Position numbers and translations under genes: made by a program. Shown piece by piece: positions 1 through 8,087 of a stretch of DNA of 34,454 bases. Location of the stretch: NCBI GenBank assembly GCA_013349825.1, contig DUYW01000017.1, positions 1-34,454 of the forward strand, given 5' to 3'. How positions within the stretch are numbered: position 1 is the first letter of the stretch; every line of letters starts with the position of its first letter. The notes under the pieces are model-generated. The model worked only from the letters and a program-made list of their open reading frames with translations. It searched no databases and was not told where the DNA came from. This DNA is from Gammaproteobacteria bacterium (GTDB lineage: Bacteria; Pseudomonadota; Gammaproteobacteria; GCF-002020875).

Positions 1-303
1 TACAGAGTGATTTTTTCCTCAAGAAATCACATGAAAACAACACAGGAAATTGTCTTATTTTCCCCCGTTTTCTGTCCAACGATTGGGGGTAGGTTCACTG
101 GGGTATTGGCTGCGATCTTCGCCTTGATCTTGGACACTATGGACGTAATTCAAATTACCCAGACTTGTTCAGAGGTTCCTTAGATTTTTTGCTTATTATT
201 TGATGGCATAGCCATATTATAAACTATACGTATAGCTGGTGCGCACTCTAAACATCCATGTAAATCACACTAAAATTTGAATTACTGTAGTGTATAGAGT
301 TCC
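1..303. other. Intergenic leader before the polyamine/PspA cluster
   Basis: No convincing gene is visible. The stretch holds the 104-179 repeat and then an AT-rich segment at about 180-300 with a small ATGGC-ATA-GCCAT inverted repeat near 203-215 and TATA-like sequences. That AT-rich part is the most likely promoter region for the 304-7008 gene run. No confident -35/-10 pair could be assigned by eye. Confidence 0.5.
104..179 (+). repeat. Dispersed 76-bp repeat, copy 1
   Basis: This segment matches 19674-19749 over its full 76 bases with about 9 mismatches (about 88% identity), counted by eye. Its right end, reading CAGACTTGTTCAGAGGTTCC, is the terminal-repeat-like end that recurs at 19749 and, inverted, at 14032. 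It is followed by TTAG, a YTAR tetranucleotide. The sequence left of position 104 does not match the other copy, so this is probably a partial element or a decayed transposon end. A 50-codon open frame at 31-183 runs through it. The repeat lies in the leader of the polyamine/PspA cluster. Confidence 0.75.
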
Positions 304-2010
304 ATGAAAACCGCAGCCTCCACACAACAAGAGAAAATACTCGACTACACGGTACTGGCTATTCTCAGTATCGGTGCAGGCTGTGGTCTGGTCTACGAGT
401 ACCTGCTCTCTCACTACGCCGGGCGGGTACTCGGGGCGATGGAGGTGGCCATTTTTGGCATCATTACGGTGATGATGATTTTTATGGGAGTAGGCTCATT
501 TCTGGCCCGCGCCATCCGTAACCCCTACACAGGCTTTGCCTGGCTGGAGGTGCTGTTGGCTCTACTCGGTAGCACCAGCGTATTTCTGATAGGCGGGCTA
601 TTTGCCCTCTCCAGTCTGCTTCCCAGAATCTTGATGGAAACTTTCAATATCCCCATCGACCTCGCCCCTCAGGGGGGCTGGTTACAGATCACCGAACAGA
701 TTGCCCGCTTCTCTCCCTACCTGGTCGGGGCGATACTCGGCACTATGATCGGCATGGAGATTCCATTGATCGGCGAGGTACGCGCACACATCTACAACAA
801 CCCTCTCAAAAATAGTGCCGGATCGATTTATGGCTTCGACTATCTGGGTGCCGGTGCAGGGGCAACTTTGTGGCTGCTCTATATGTTATCGATGGAGGTC
901 TCTGCGGCGGCGGCTATCACCGCATCAGCCAATCTGGCGGTGGGACTGCTCTTTTTTACCCTCTTCAGGGAGAAGATTCGCTGGCCCGTAGCACTACTGG
1001 CAACCCACGTTCTGGTTGCTGTTCTGGTGCTACAGATCTTTGATAAAGGGGCGCAGTGGTCAGCCTCGATGGAAGATCTACTCTACAAGGATCGGGTGAT
1101 CTACCGGGTCAACACCAAACATCAACGGCTGGTGGTGACCGAGCGCCTGAACCATCCCAGACAACCGACGGTATTGACCTTTTATCTCAATGGACGCACC
1201 CAGTTTGCCAGCAATGATGAGCATATCTACCACGCCATGTTGACCTACCCCGCTCTGGCCGCCTCTGCTCGTCAGAAAAAGGTACTGATTGTCGGCGGTG
1301 GCGATGGTCTGGCGCTACGCGATGTGCTGCGCTGGGACCCACAACAGGTGGTGCTGCTGGAGCTGGACCCACAGCTGGTCCAACTTTTCAGAGAACCCAG
1401 CCCAGAGACAGCCCCCGATAATGCGCGTCTGTTGGCTGCAAATCAGGGATCTCTCAGTGACCCGCGAGTCAAAATTGTGGCTGGAGATGCCTTTTTGACG
1501 GTGGATCAACTACTACAGAAAGAGGCTCTTTTTGACACCATTATCGTAGATTTGCCCGATCCCTCACACCCTGACCTGAACAAGCTGTATAGTGCTCGCT
1601 TCTATGCCAAACTATCCGGTTTGCTGGCGGGAGACGGGGCGATGGCAGTACAGTCGACCTCTCCCTATCATGCACAAAATACCTTTATCAGCATTGGAAA
1701 GACCGTACACCATGCCGGTTTTCTGAATGTAGAGCAGTACCACGCCAATGTCCCCTCTTTTGGTGAGTGGGGCTGGACTATTGCCACTAAAAATGGAAAA
1801 TCAGCAAGAGATAGACTGCAGAGACTACAGCACCTGCCCATCGATGACGGCTGGAGTACCCTGGGGCTAATGCAGGCCGCATTTGAATTTGGAAAGGATT
1901 TTTATAAAACCGCTGAATCGATAGAGATCAATCGACTCGGTTCAATGGTTGCCTACCAGTACCATCACAGTGACTGGCAACAGGAGGTGGGGCTGGTGAG
2001 CAAGAGATAA
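304..2010 (+). CDS. Membrane-anchored spermidine synthase-like aminopropyltransferase
   Basis: The protein has 568 residues. The first ~250 are strongly hydrophobic with about seven membrane segments, and the C-terminal ~310 form a Rossmann-fold aminopropyltransferase. The binding motif GGGDG is at residues 331-335, an acidic SAM-site residue follows in VLLELDPQL, and the catalytic-region motif DLPDP is at 416-420, followed by the LYSARFY segment usual in spermidine synthases. Soluble SpeE has only ~290 residues, so the membrane half is a real extra domain found in the membrane-bound SpeE-like family. The predicted reaction is transfer of an aminopropyl group from decarboxylated SAM to a polyamine at the inner membrane; the acceptor is not known. 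It is the first gene of the YjfI-PspA-YjfK-channel run, and a SAM decarboxylase gene lies convergent at its far end. Confidence 0.85.
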   Translation: MKTAASTQQEKILDYTVLAILSIGAGCGLVYEYLLSHYAGRVLGAMEVAIFGIITVMMIFMGVGSFLARAIRNPYTGFAWLEVLLALLGSTSVFLIGGLFALSSLLPRILMETFNIPIDLAPQGGWLQITEQIARFSPYLVGAILGTMIGMEIPLIGEVRAHIYNNPLKNSAGSIYGFDYLGAGAGATLWLLYMLSMEVSAAAAITASANLAVGLLFFTLFREKIRWPVALLATHVLVAVLVLQIFDKGAQWSASMEDLLYKDRVIYRVNTKHQRLVVTERLNHPRQPTVLTFYLNGRTQFASNDEHIYHAMLTYPALAASARQKKVLIVGGGDGLALRDVLRWDPQQVVLLELDPQLVQLFREPSPETAPDNARLLAANQGSLSDPRVKIVAGDAFLTVDQLLQKEALFDTIIVDLPDPSHPDLNKLYSARFYAKLSGLLAGDGAMAVQSTSPYHAQNTFISIGKTVHHAGFLNVEQYHANVPSFGEWGWTIATKNGKSARDRLQRLQHLPIDDGWSTLGLMQAAFEFGKDFYKTAESIEINRLGSMVAYQYHHSDWQQEVGLVSKR

Positions 2011-2041
2011 TGATGAATAATAGCGAGTAAGGAGAGAACCA

Positions 2042-2458
2042 TTGAGTGATAAAAGAGTAACCGAGATCATAGAGCTGTTGAATGGCGCCACCACGGTGGA
2101 GGGGCTGTCGATCCATGCCGAGGTGATCAATACCGATGAGCAGATGATCAAGGTCATTATAGAGACGCGCGAAGAGCTCCCGATCATTGTCGACATCAAC
2201 GATGATCAGATTCTGGCAATCGCCAACCTGTGGGATGCCTCCGAGGTCAAACAAGAGAGCGAAGCGGAGATGATGCGCTCCATGCTACGCATGAATATCG
2301 CCCTCCCCCTCTCTGCCTTTGCCCAGACTGGCAGTCAGTACCAACTATTTGGTGCCCTCTCTACCGATAGCCGTGATGAGGTGATTATCGAAGAAGTGGA
2401 GCTATTGAGCAGCAATCTTGAAGCCGTGCTCGAAGACTTTGCTATCTACCTAAAATAA
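2042..2458 (+). CDS. yjfI: YjfI-family protein (DUF2170)
   Basis: A 138-residue acidic cytosolic protein resembling Escherichia coli YjfI (DUF2170). The reading frame opens with TTG, supported by a strong AAGGAG ribosome-binding site at 2029-2034 seven bases upstream; no ATG gives a comparable start. The family's biochemical role is unknown. Its members sit next to a PspA paralogue (YjfJ), YjfK and DUF350 proteins, as here, which points to an envelope-stress role. It starts 31 bp after the aminopropyltransferase and ends 25 bp before the PspA gene, so the three are probably co-transcribed. No catalytic motif is visible. Confidence 0.8.
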   Translation: MSDKRVTEIIELLNGATTVEGLSIHAEVINTDEQMIKVIIETREELPIIVDINDDQILAIANLWDASEVKQESEAEMMRSMLRMNIALPLSAFAQTGSQYQLFGALSTDSRDEVIIEEVELLSSNLEAVLEDFAIYLK

Positions 2459-2483
2459 AACCGTTTACTGGAGTGATACACAA

Positions 2484-3179
2484 ATGAGTTGGTTAAAAAC
2501 AATATTTGATTTTGGACGTGGCAAGGTCAATGAGACCGGCGAGGCGATTGCCAATGACCCTCGGGTTGCAATTGCCGCGATGGAGCAGAGCATCCGTGAT
2601 GCCGATTCCAAACAGGGACAGGCGAGAAGTGCCCTCACCGATGTAATGGCACAGGAGAGGCTCACCGGAAAAAGTGTCGCCGATCTAGAGGCTAAAATGG
2701 CAGAGTATGAGGGCTATGCGGTACAGGCCGATAGTAAAGGGGATGAGACCCTGTTGATGGAGGTGGTTGAGAAGATTGCCGGAATCGAGACCGAACTGGT
2801 GACCCAACGCGCAATACAAGCGGGGATGGCCGAGCAGGTTAACAACCTCAAGCGCACCGTGGCCGAGACCGAGCGCAACATCAAATCAATGAAGACTGAG
2901 ATCAAAACCATCAAGGCCACTGAGTATGCCCAACAGGCAGCGATGGAGGCCTCTGCAAAATACTCTGGAGCCTCCTCGGATACCCGCCGGGCCGCTGAGC
3001 GGATGAAGCGCATTAAAGAGAACCAGGCCCACCGCAAAGCAAAGATGGAGGCAGCTCAGGAGCTGGAGCAGGCCACCAATGGCGAAGACCTGAAGGCCAA
3101 ACTAGCCGCTGCCGGGATTGGCGCGGCCACACCACAGCGTGATGATATTCTGGCTCGCATCCGTGCCAAACAGGGATAA
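2484..3179 (+). CDS. yjfJ: PspA/IM30-family membrane-stress protein (YjfJ-like)
   Basis: The 231-residue protein begins MSWLKTIFDFGRGKVNETGE, the amphipathic N-terminal helix typical of PspA/IM30/Vipp1 proteins, and continues as an almost uninterrupted charged coiled coil from about residue 25 to 190. Known PspA-family proteins bind stressed membranes and form ESCRT-III-like rods or rings. The length and the neighbours (YjfI before, YjfK after) match the YjfJ subfamily rather than classical PspA; no PspF, PspB or PspC gene is present. A GGAG sequence at 2469-2472 can serve as ribosome-binding site. It probably acts peripherally on the inner membrane and is regulated with the cluster. Confidence 0.85.
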   Translation: MSWLKTIFDFGRGKVNETGEAIANDPRVAIAAMEQSIRDADSKQGQARSALTDVMAQERLTGKSVADLEAKMAEYEGYAVQADSKGDETLLMEVVEKIAGIETELVTQRAIQAGMAEQVNNLKRTVAETERNIKSMKTEIKTIKATEYAQQAAMEASAKYSGASSDTRRAAERMKRIKENQAHRKAKMEAAQELEQATNGEDLKAKLAAAGIGAATPQRDDILARIRAKQG

Positions 3180-3196
3180 CGGCTGAGGTCACAGCA

Positions 3197-3859
3197 ATGG
3201 GTTGGCTGAAAAAAATCGGGCTGGGTGGGATGAAAGAGGAGGCGGCTCCACGCCGTCTGGAACATCCCCGTGACCTCTCGCCCGGAGATATGGTGCAGTT
3301 TGAGTTTGCCTCTCAAGCGGAGATCAGTAACAAAACTTTTACCGTCACCCGGCTCTGGGCACTCTCCACCGGTGAAGGGGCTGCCCATCTGCAGATCTAT
3401 TACGGACTGCAAGAAGTGTCCCGGCAGCTACGCTTAAGAGTGGTTGATGAGGAGCAGATTGAGATCGCCATTGAGGTTTTACCCGATTCCCTGCTGACGA
3501 TCTTCAAGCAGCACAACATCATCGACCTGCTGGAGTCAGAGGAGCCGATGGGAGTGCTGAAAAGACGCAAGCTGGAGAAGGTGCCCGAGTCTTTCCACCC
3601 ATGGACCGCCCCGCTCTACCGTCGGGAAGGGGTACTTCTCGCCTATCGCTTCGAGGGTGACTATCGCACCCAACCGATACCAGACGAGGCTGATGCTGGA
3701 GAGGTTGGTTGTGACTACCACTGTCTGGTCTCTGATGACCGACAACATAGCGTTGAGTTTCGGGTCTTCGACGGAGGCCGCACTGAGGTCCATCTCTGTG
3801 CCGTAATTCCCCGAAGGAAGCTGGAGGCGCTGTGGCCTGCTCCTGAACAGTCCAGCTAA
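3197..3859 (+). CDS. yjfK: YjfK-family protein (DUF2491)
   Basis: A 220-residue soluble protein matching the length and character of E. coli YjfK (DUF2491, about 219 residues). It opens MGWLKKIGLGG, an amphipathic start like that of the preceding PspA paralogue, which may also favour membrane contact; this is inference. The remainder is mixed alpha/beta with a conserved-looking FHPWTAPLYRR segment near residues 131-141. No catalytic motif or membrane helix is evident. GAGG at 3185-3188 gives a well-spaced ribosome-binding site. It starts 17 bp after the PspA gene. Function is unknown; the fixed neighbourhood suggests a partner of the PspA-like protein. Confidence 0.8.
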   Translation: MGWLKKIGLGGMKEEAAPRRLEHPRDLSPGDMVQFEFASQAEISNKTFTVTRLWALSTGEGAAHLQIYYGLQEVSRQLRLRVVDEEQIEIAIEVLPDSLLTIFKQHNIIDLLESEEPMGVLKRRKLEKVPESFHPWTAPLYRREGVLLAYRFEGDYRTQPIPDEADAGEVGCDYHCLVSDDRQHSVEFRVFDGGRTEVHLCAVIPRRKLEALWPAPEQSS

Positions 3860-3877
3860 ACCCTCTATCTACCTATT

Positions 3878-4990
3878 ATGCCCAGTTTTCTAACCACACT
3901 CTGGAACCAGCACCGCTATAAAAGTCTGGCCTTCACTGAGGATGAACTGCATCATGCATTGATACAGGCCGGAGTCTTTCTGCTGATCATCTTTACACTC
4001 CATAGTGGAGCGATGATGGTCTTCGAGGGGTTCAGTGCTGCAGATGCACTGTGGTTGACACTGACCACCGCAACCACGGTGGGCTATGGTGACCTCTCTG
4101 CTGTGACCCTCTGGGGACGTGTCTCAACTGTCGTACTGTTATATATTGGGGGCATCTTTGTATTGGCCAAATTGGTCGGAGACTATTTTGATTATCGTAC
4201 TGAAAAGCGTATCCGCCAGAAGTGCGGAGAGTGGGAGTGGAACATGCAAGACCATATATTGATCATCAACACACCGAAAGAGGATGGCGAGGGATTTTTT
4301 GTTAAAATGATTGACCAGATCCGCGCCAACCCGCGCTATGGCGACAAGGTAATCCAGATACTTACCAAACGCTTTCCCAACGGACTACCCTCCAAGCTCT
4401 CGGGGATGGAGGGGGTATCCCATAAAAACCGGGATGCGCTGGATGATCAGCAGCTATTGGCTGCTGGAGCCGATAAAGCTGCAGCGATCATGATTCTTGC
4501 ACGTGAAGAGCATAACCCGGATTCAGACAGCCGCACCTTTGATATTCTGCACCGACTTCAAGAGTTCAAAATCGGCGATACACTGGTAATCGCAGAGTGC
4601 GTCAATGATCTCAACCGGGAGCGTTTCCAGCGTGCCGGGGCAGCGGTGGTAATGCGCCCGATTCGCTCCTATCCAGAGATGCTGGTACGCGGACTGGTGG
4701 CTCCGGGTTCGGAACAGATTATCGAAAATATGTTCACCTCCAACGCGGATGAGTATGTGCGCCATGAGGTCACTATTGCTAACCTGCCATGGAAGTCGGT
4801 GGTACGTCAGTTGATTGAAGAGGACCTGGGTACCGCTGTGGCCTATATTAACCATACATCCGGGCAGGTTGAGACCAACCCTCGTGCCGAGACCCTCGTG
4901 AACGGCTCCGCCCTGTTTGTGATCGCTAATGAGGACAACAGACAGAGCACTGAGGCCATACAATCTGCTCTGAATTTGGTACAGCAATGA
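3878..4990 (+). CDS. Two-TM potassium channel with RCK-like cytoplasmic domain
   Basis: The 370-residue protein has membrane helices at about residues 25-45 and 80-105 around a pore loop with the potassium selectivity filter TTVGYGD at 66-72. The cytoplasmic part (about 120-370) is laid out like a TrkA-N/RCK ligand-gating domain, but where the first beta strand should lead into GxGxxG it reads HILIINTPKEDGEGFF, so the canonical dinucleotide-binding glycines are absent. A C-terminal RCK-C-like segment follows. It sits inside the PspA/polyamine run and overlaps the next gene by ATGA, implying translational coupling. Known families predict K+ flux across the inner membrane gated by a cytoplasmic ligand; the ligand cannot be read from sequence. 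Confidence 0.85.
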   Translation: MPSFLTTLWNQHRYKSLAFTEDELHHALIQAGVFLLIIFTLHSGAMMVFEGFSAADALWLTLTTATTVGYGDLSAVTLWGRVSTVVLLYIGGIFVLAKLVGDYFDYRTEKRIRQKCGEWEWNMQDHILIINTPKEDGEGFFVKMIDQIRANPRYGDKVIQILTKRFPNGLPSKLSGMEGVSHKNRDALDDQQLLAAGADKAAAIMILAREEHNPDSDSRTFDILHRLQEFKIGDTLVIAECVNDLNRERFQRAGAAVVMRPIRSYPEMLVRGLVAPGSEQIIENMFTSNADEYVRHEVTIANLPWKSVVRQLIEEDLGTAVAYINHTSGQVETNPRAETLVNGSALFVIANEDNRQSTEAIQSALNLVQQ

Positions 4991-6051
4991 CCCATAGACA
5001 ACACAACTCCCCTCCCTTTACCTGGCTACTGTTGCTGCTCTCCACCCTGTGGATGCTGCAAGGATGTAGCAATGAGTATACCGAACAGGCACAGGCACGT
5101 GCCGACCACCTGACCTCCCGGTTGTCTACGCTCGGAGAGAAGCTGGATGCGGGTCAGCTCACCCATGCTCTACTGGTGCAAAACTACGCCAATAAACTAG
5201 AGCACTCACAGCCCGATCTCGCCCCCATCACTCAGGCCCTGGCCAAGGATGCCACCACTCAGGGCGCACTTTATCAGGGGTTGATGCAGCGGCTACAGGA
5301 GTTCAACCGTACCCCCCAGAACAAGAATGAATTTATCCAAGTGATGAAAGAGGTTCACTCTCTGGAGGCCGCCACTGACCCTGCAATCTTTAATGATGCA
5401 CTGCTCGATCTGGTCAACACCCTGGCTGACCTCTCAGCGGGCGAACTGGCTCGCATCAATATCCCTCAGAGTTCCGAGGCTGAACAGCTCAAAGGAGAGA
5501 ATGTTCCCGGCAGCTATCTGGTCGGCAACCCCAACTATGGCTCATGGGGCCAGGGGGGAAGTGGTGGTGGATTTTGGGTCTTTTATGGACAGTATCGACT
5601 GTTGAGCGACCTGTTGGGTGGCTCACGTTACAACCGGGGCATCCAGTACAACGACTGGAACTCCCGCTCACACCACTCTTACCACCGTGACTATGGACGT
5701 GATCTATACGGTAGCAGTGGAGACCGTTCACACACCCGCAGCGCCAACAGCGCGATGGAGAGACAGGGGGTAAAAGCGGCCAAACCGAAACGAAAATATG
5801 GCTCGGCAGCGGGCCAGCAGCGACGCAGTACCTACGCTACACGGCGTAGTGATTTTCAGCAGACATCGGGTAGAAAATATGGTGCCAGCGGGGGGCCGCG
5901 TCATGCAAGTACCTCATCCTCGCGCCCGTCCAATCACGCCTCCAACCAAACCAAACCACGCAGCAGCAACCGCTCTTCCAGCCTATTTGGTGGCAGCGCA
6001 CGCAGTAGCAGCCGCTCCAGCCGCGGATTCGGCGGCTTTGGTGGAAAATAA
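4987..6051 (+). CDS. Lipoprotein with Gly/Ser/Arg-rich C-terminus
   Basis: The 354-residue protein has an N-terminal signal with lipobox MLQGC (lipid-modified Cys at residue 27). Residues ~30-165 are helical and resemble a folded domain. Residues ~175-210 are Gly/aromatic-rich (GGSGGGFWVFYGQYRLLSDL), and ~215-354 are low-complexity Ser/Arg/Gly ending RGFGGFGGK. This order of lipobox, Gly-flanked FW..Y segment and basic Ser/Gly tail recalls E. coli YgiB/YjfM (DUF1190), which occupies the same neighbourhood in yjfIJKLM-type operons; homology is not certain. The start ATG overlaps the channel stop codon. The tail could bind an anionic surface such as LPS or peptidoglycan, which is inference. Confidence 0.75.
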   Translation: MTHRQHNSPPFTWLLLLLSTLWMLQGCSNEYTEQAQARADHLTSRLSTLGEKLDAGQLTHALLVQNYANKLEHSQPDLAPITQALAKDATTQGALYQGLMQRLQEFNRTPQNKNEFIQVMKEVHSLEAATDPAIFNDALLDLVNTLADLSAGELARINIPQSSEAEQLKGENVPGSYLVGNPNYGSWGQGGSGGGFWVFYGQYRLLSDLLGGSRYNRGIQYNDWNSRSHHSYHRDYGRDLYGSSGDRSHTRSANSAMERQGVKAAKPKRKYGSAAGQQRRSTYATRRSDFQQTSGRKYGASGGPRHASTSSSRPSNHASNQTKPRSSNRSSSLFGGSARSSSRSSRGFGGFGGK

Positions 6052-6075
6052 CAGCCTTCTCAGGGAACAGATACT

Positions 6076-7008
6076 ATGGAACAACTTAACTCAATGATCA
6101 TGTTATCCGACGGATCAATCGGCTACTACGTCATCGACTTTGTGATCATGCTCGGGTTTATGGCTGCATTGCGTCTGATCGCCAGCTCTATTGCAGGCAC
6201 TTCACTCGCTGAGATCCTCGCCCGACGCGACAACTTCGCCGCAGGCATCACCCTGGCAGGTGCTGTTATTGCGGTCTCGATCCTGATGATGGGGGTGGTT
6301 GCAGGTGAGGCCGGGCGCAGCTACATTGATGAGATCAGTCTGATGGCCGCCTATGGAGTGCTGGCGGTGGCATTGATGGGGGTGACTCGCAAGATCTTTG
6401 ACCACATTGCCCTGCCATCGGTATCAATTCACGCCGAAATTCTGCGCGGCAATCTTGCGGCCGGGGTTGTCGATGCAGGTAATATGATCTCCACTGCAGT
6501 TATGGTGCGCGCCGCGATGAGTTGGATTGATGGCTCCTCGTTCCTCGGGCTGGTGGTGGTACTGGTGATCTATCTGTTCTCACAACTGCTTCTGTTGGGA
6601 GCCACCCTCTATCGCAAGAAGGTATTTGAGATACGGCATCAACAGAACTACAACCAAAATGGTGACAACAGCGACAAAACACTGGCCTCTGAGATTGCTA
6701 ACGGTAATGTGGCCCTTGCACTACGCTTTGCAGGCCACCGCCTCGGCGTGGGTCTGGCGGTAACCGCCACCTCGGGTATGGTGATCTATGACCCAGCCCT
6801 GCTACTCTGGTCTCTACTGGCATGGAGTGTGGTGGCAGTGATGATGTTTCTGGCGCAGACCGGGTTTTCTATCGTATTACGTCAGATCCTGCTGCCGGGG
6901 ATCAATATCGGCCAAGAGGTAGGAGAGCAGCGTAATATTGCGATTGGCTCAATTGAGGCTGCAATCTATATCGGAGTGGGATTCACCTTTGTAGGGTTAC
7001 TGGGATAA
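6076..7008 (+). CDS. DUF350 (YjfL-like) polytopic membrane protein, duplicated
   Basis: The 310-residue protein has about eight hydrophobic segments in two halves separated by a charged loop near residues 195-220. Each half carries the FxAGxxLAGxxxAV-like pattern of DUF350 (residues ~53-68, DNFAAGITLAGAVIAVS, and a related GNLAAGVVDAGNMIS at ~122-138). E. coli YjfL has only ~132 residues, so this is a tandem duplication of the domain. DUF350 function is unknown, but the family recurs beside YjfI, YjfJ and YjfK. It begins 24 bp after the lipoprotein gene and is the last gene of the plus-strand run; only four bases separate its stop from the convergent SAM decarboxylase stop. Confidence 0.8.
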   Translation: MEQLNSMIMLSDGSIGYYVIDFVIMLGFMAALRLIASSIAGTSLAEILARRDNFAAGITLAGAVIAVSILMMGVVAGEAGRSYIDEISLMAAYGVLAVALMGVTRKIFDHIALPSVSIHAEILRGNLAAGVVDAGNMISTAVMVRAAMSWIDGSSFLGLVVVLVIYLFSQLLLLGATLYRKKVFEIRHQQNYNQNGDNSDKTLASEIANGNVALALRFAGHRLGVGLAVTATSGMVIYDPALLLWSLLAWSVVAVMMFLAQTGFSIVLRQILLPGINIGQEVGEQRNIAIGSIEAAIYIGVGFTFVGLLG

Positions 7009-7012
7009 CACA

Positions 7013-7423
7013 TCAGGGAAGTATGCCCCGTCTATGCTCTGTTACGAGTACCTTGTCTGGCTTAAAGTGCTCTTTTAATGGGGTAATTGAGGTATATGGA
7101 TCGCAGTTACCACACATAAAAATATCGATTGCTGCAAAATTACGTTCCGGCCAAGTATGAATGCTGATGTGTGATTCAGCTAAAACAGTAACACCGGTAA
7201 CCCCACCATAGGGGCTGAATTCGTGTGTATGCACACTCAGGACTGTAGCCCCGGCTGCTTCAGCCGCACGACACAGAGCAGCTTCTATTGCTGCAGCGTC
7301 ACTGAGATTTTTTGCACCCCAGAATTCGATCAACAGATGGATTCCAGCAAATAGCATCCCATCTTTCTCTATAAAATAGTCTTTTTCAGAGCTTTCTTCT
7401 TTGAGCGCAAGACTATTGTTCAT
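7013..7423 (-). CDS. speH: S-adenosylmethionine decarboxylase proenzyme
   Basis: A 136-residue prokaryotic class 1 AdoMet decarboxylase. The self-cleavage motif AESHISIHTWPE places the pyruvoyl-forming Ser at residue 84, after Glu83; His89 and Cys104 (in MCGNC) match the family's processing and catalytic residues. The enzyme converts SAM to decarboxylated SAM, the aminopropyl donor of spermidine synthases, in the cytosol. It is convergent with the 304-7008 run, whose first gene is an aminopropyltransferase, so the two enzymes complete a polyamine route in one locus. The upstream hemerythrin gene on the same strand ends 66 bp away, so the two might share a transcript. Confidence 0.93.
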   Translation of the reverse strand: MNNSLALKEESSEKDYFIEKDGMLFAGIHLLIEFWGAKNLSDAAAIEAALCRAAEAAGATVLSVHTHEFSPYGGVTGVTVLAESHISIHTWPERNFAAIDIFMCGNCDPYTSITPLKEHFKPDKVLVTEHRRGILP

Positions 7424-7489
7424 ATCTGTCCATACAATAGTTCAACATAAAACATCCATCTACTGCCCCCCTCCGGCTTGGTTAGAAAG

Positions 7490-7876
7490 TCAGCTGACAT
7501 AGTGCTTGAACTTCATATCTTCAACCATGATATGTTGCTCCAGCCACTCTACCAAAAACTGTACTGTACTATTCAGGTCATCAATATTGATATTCATAAT
7601 CAGTCTAGACGCTTGATCAGAGAGCGCTCCATGAATGGATAAGTGCTGGACCAGATCAGGATACCCAACCTGTGTCATTAAGATCTCCTCTGCCTTGAAG
7701 TGAGTGTGAACATACTCATCTAACTGCATCAAAATATTGATATATTTGCTTGAACTTGGAGCTTTCTCTTCAGATAGCTCAACCAGTTCATTCACAATCC
7801 CCATCAGTGATCGGTGCTGATGGTCTATCAGAGGGTGGCCAACTGAGTATTTATTATCCCAAATGAATTTTTCCAT
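7490..7876 (-). CDS. Bacteriohemerythrin
   Basis: A 128-residue single-domain hemerythrin. All seven di-iron ligands can be placed: His21 (DHQH), His59 and Glu63 (HFKAE), His78 and His82 (HLSIH), and His115 and Asp120 (HIMVED). The family binds O2 reversibly at a non-haem di-iron site; in bacteria it serves as an O2 carrier or sensor, or in iron handling. There is no fused signalling domain, so it is a free cytosolic protein. A perfect 16-bp palindrome at 7898-7913, 21 bp upstream of its start codon, is a candidate operator. It precedes speH on the same strand, but a functional link between the two is not evident. Confidence 0.92.
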   Translation of the reverse strand: MEKFIWDNKYSVGHPLIDHQHRSLMGIVNELVELSEEKAPSSSKYINILMQLDEYVHTHFKAEEILMTQVGYPDLVQHLSIHGALSDQASRLIMNINIDDLNSTVQFLVEWLEQHIMVEDMKFKHYVS

Positions 7877-7897
7877 GATTCTTGTAGTGAACGATTC

Positions 7898-7913
7898 TGA
7901 TTAATATTAATCA
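7898..7913. promoter_or_regulatory. Perfect 16-bp palindrome, candidate operator of hemerythrin gene
   Basis: TGATTAATATTAATCA reads identically on both strands and lies 21 bp upstream of the minus-strand hemerythrin start codon, where a repressor could block transcription or early elongation. It is not an FNR box, since the TGAT/ATCA arms are eight bases apart rather than four. The binding factor is unknown. Confidence 0.45.
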
Positions 7914-8008
7914 TACTCCTTTTTATTTTTTACAAACATGGAGAAATTGCTAAAAGGCAAAAACAGAGGATTATTTCTATATTTTCGCGCAAAACAACCC
8001 TCAAAATA

Positions 8009-8020
8009 CGTATTAATACG
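8009..8020. promoter_or_regulatory. 12-bp palindrome upstream of small membrane ORF
   Basis: CGTATTAATACG is a perfect palindrome 64 bp before the small ORF start. With the 7898-7913 palindrome it makes the 7877-8084 intergenic region the likely divergent control region for hemerythrin and the small ORF. The length is modest, so chance occurrence is possible. Confidence 0.3.
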
Positions 8021-8087
8021 CATAGAGATAATACCCACATAAACTATGCTATATTTATTGCCTAAGCCAATAGTCGAGGAGAAAATG

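Noticed and set aside
31-183. 50-codon plus-strand frame before the aminopropyltransferase
   Set aside because: It runs through a dispersed repeat, lacks a ribosome-binding site and resembles no protein; kept only as a property of the repeat.
4523-4987. 154-codon minus-strand frame inside the K+ channel gene
   Set aside because: Antisense to the RCK-like domain, no ribosome-binding site and no family resemblance.
304-7423. Glutathionylspermidine synthase-like (YjfC/YgiC) ATP-grasp gene in the PspA cluster
   Set aside because: Looked for because E. coli has it in the equivalent operon; none of the genes here carries an ATP-grasp domain.
7898-7913. FNR/CRP-family box upstream of hemerythrin
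   Set aside because: The TGAT and ATCA arms are separated by eight bases; an FNR box needs TTGAT-N4-ATCAA.
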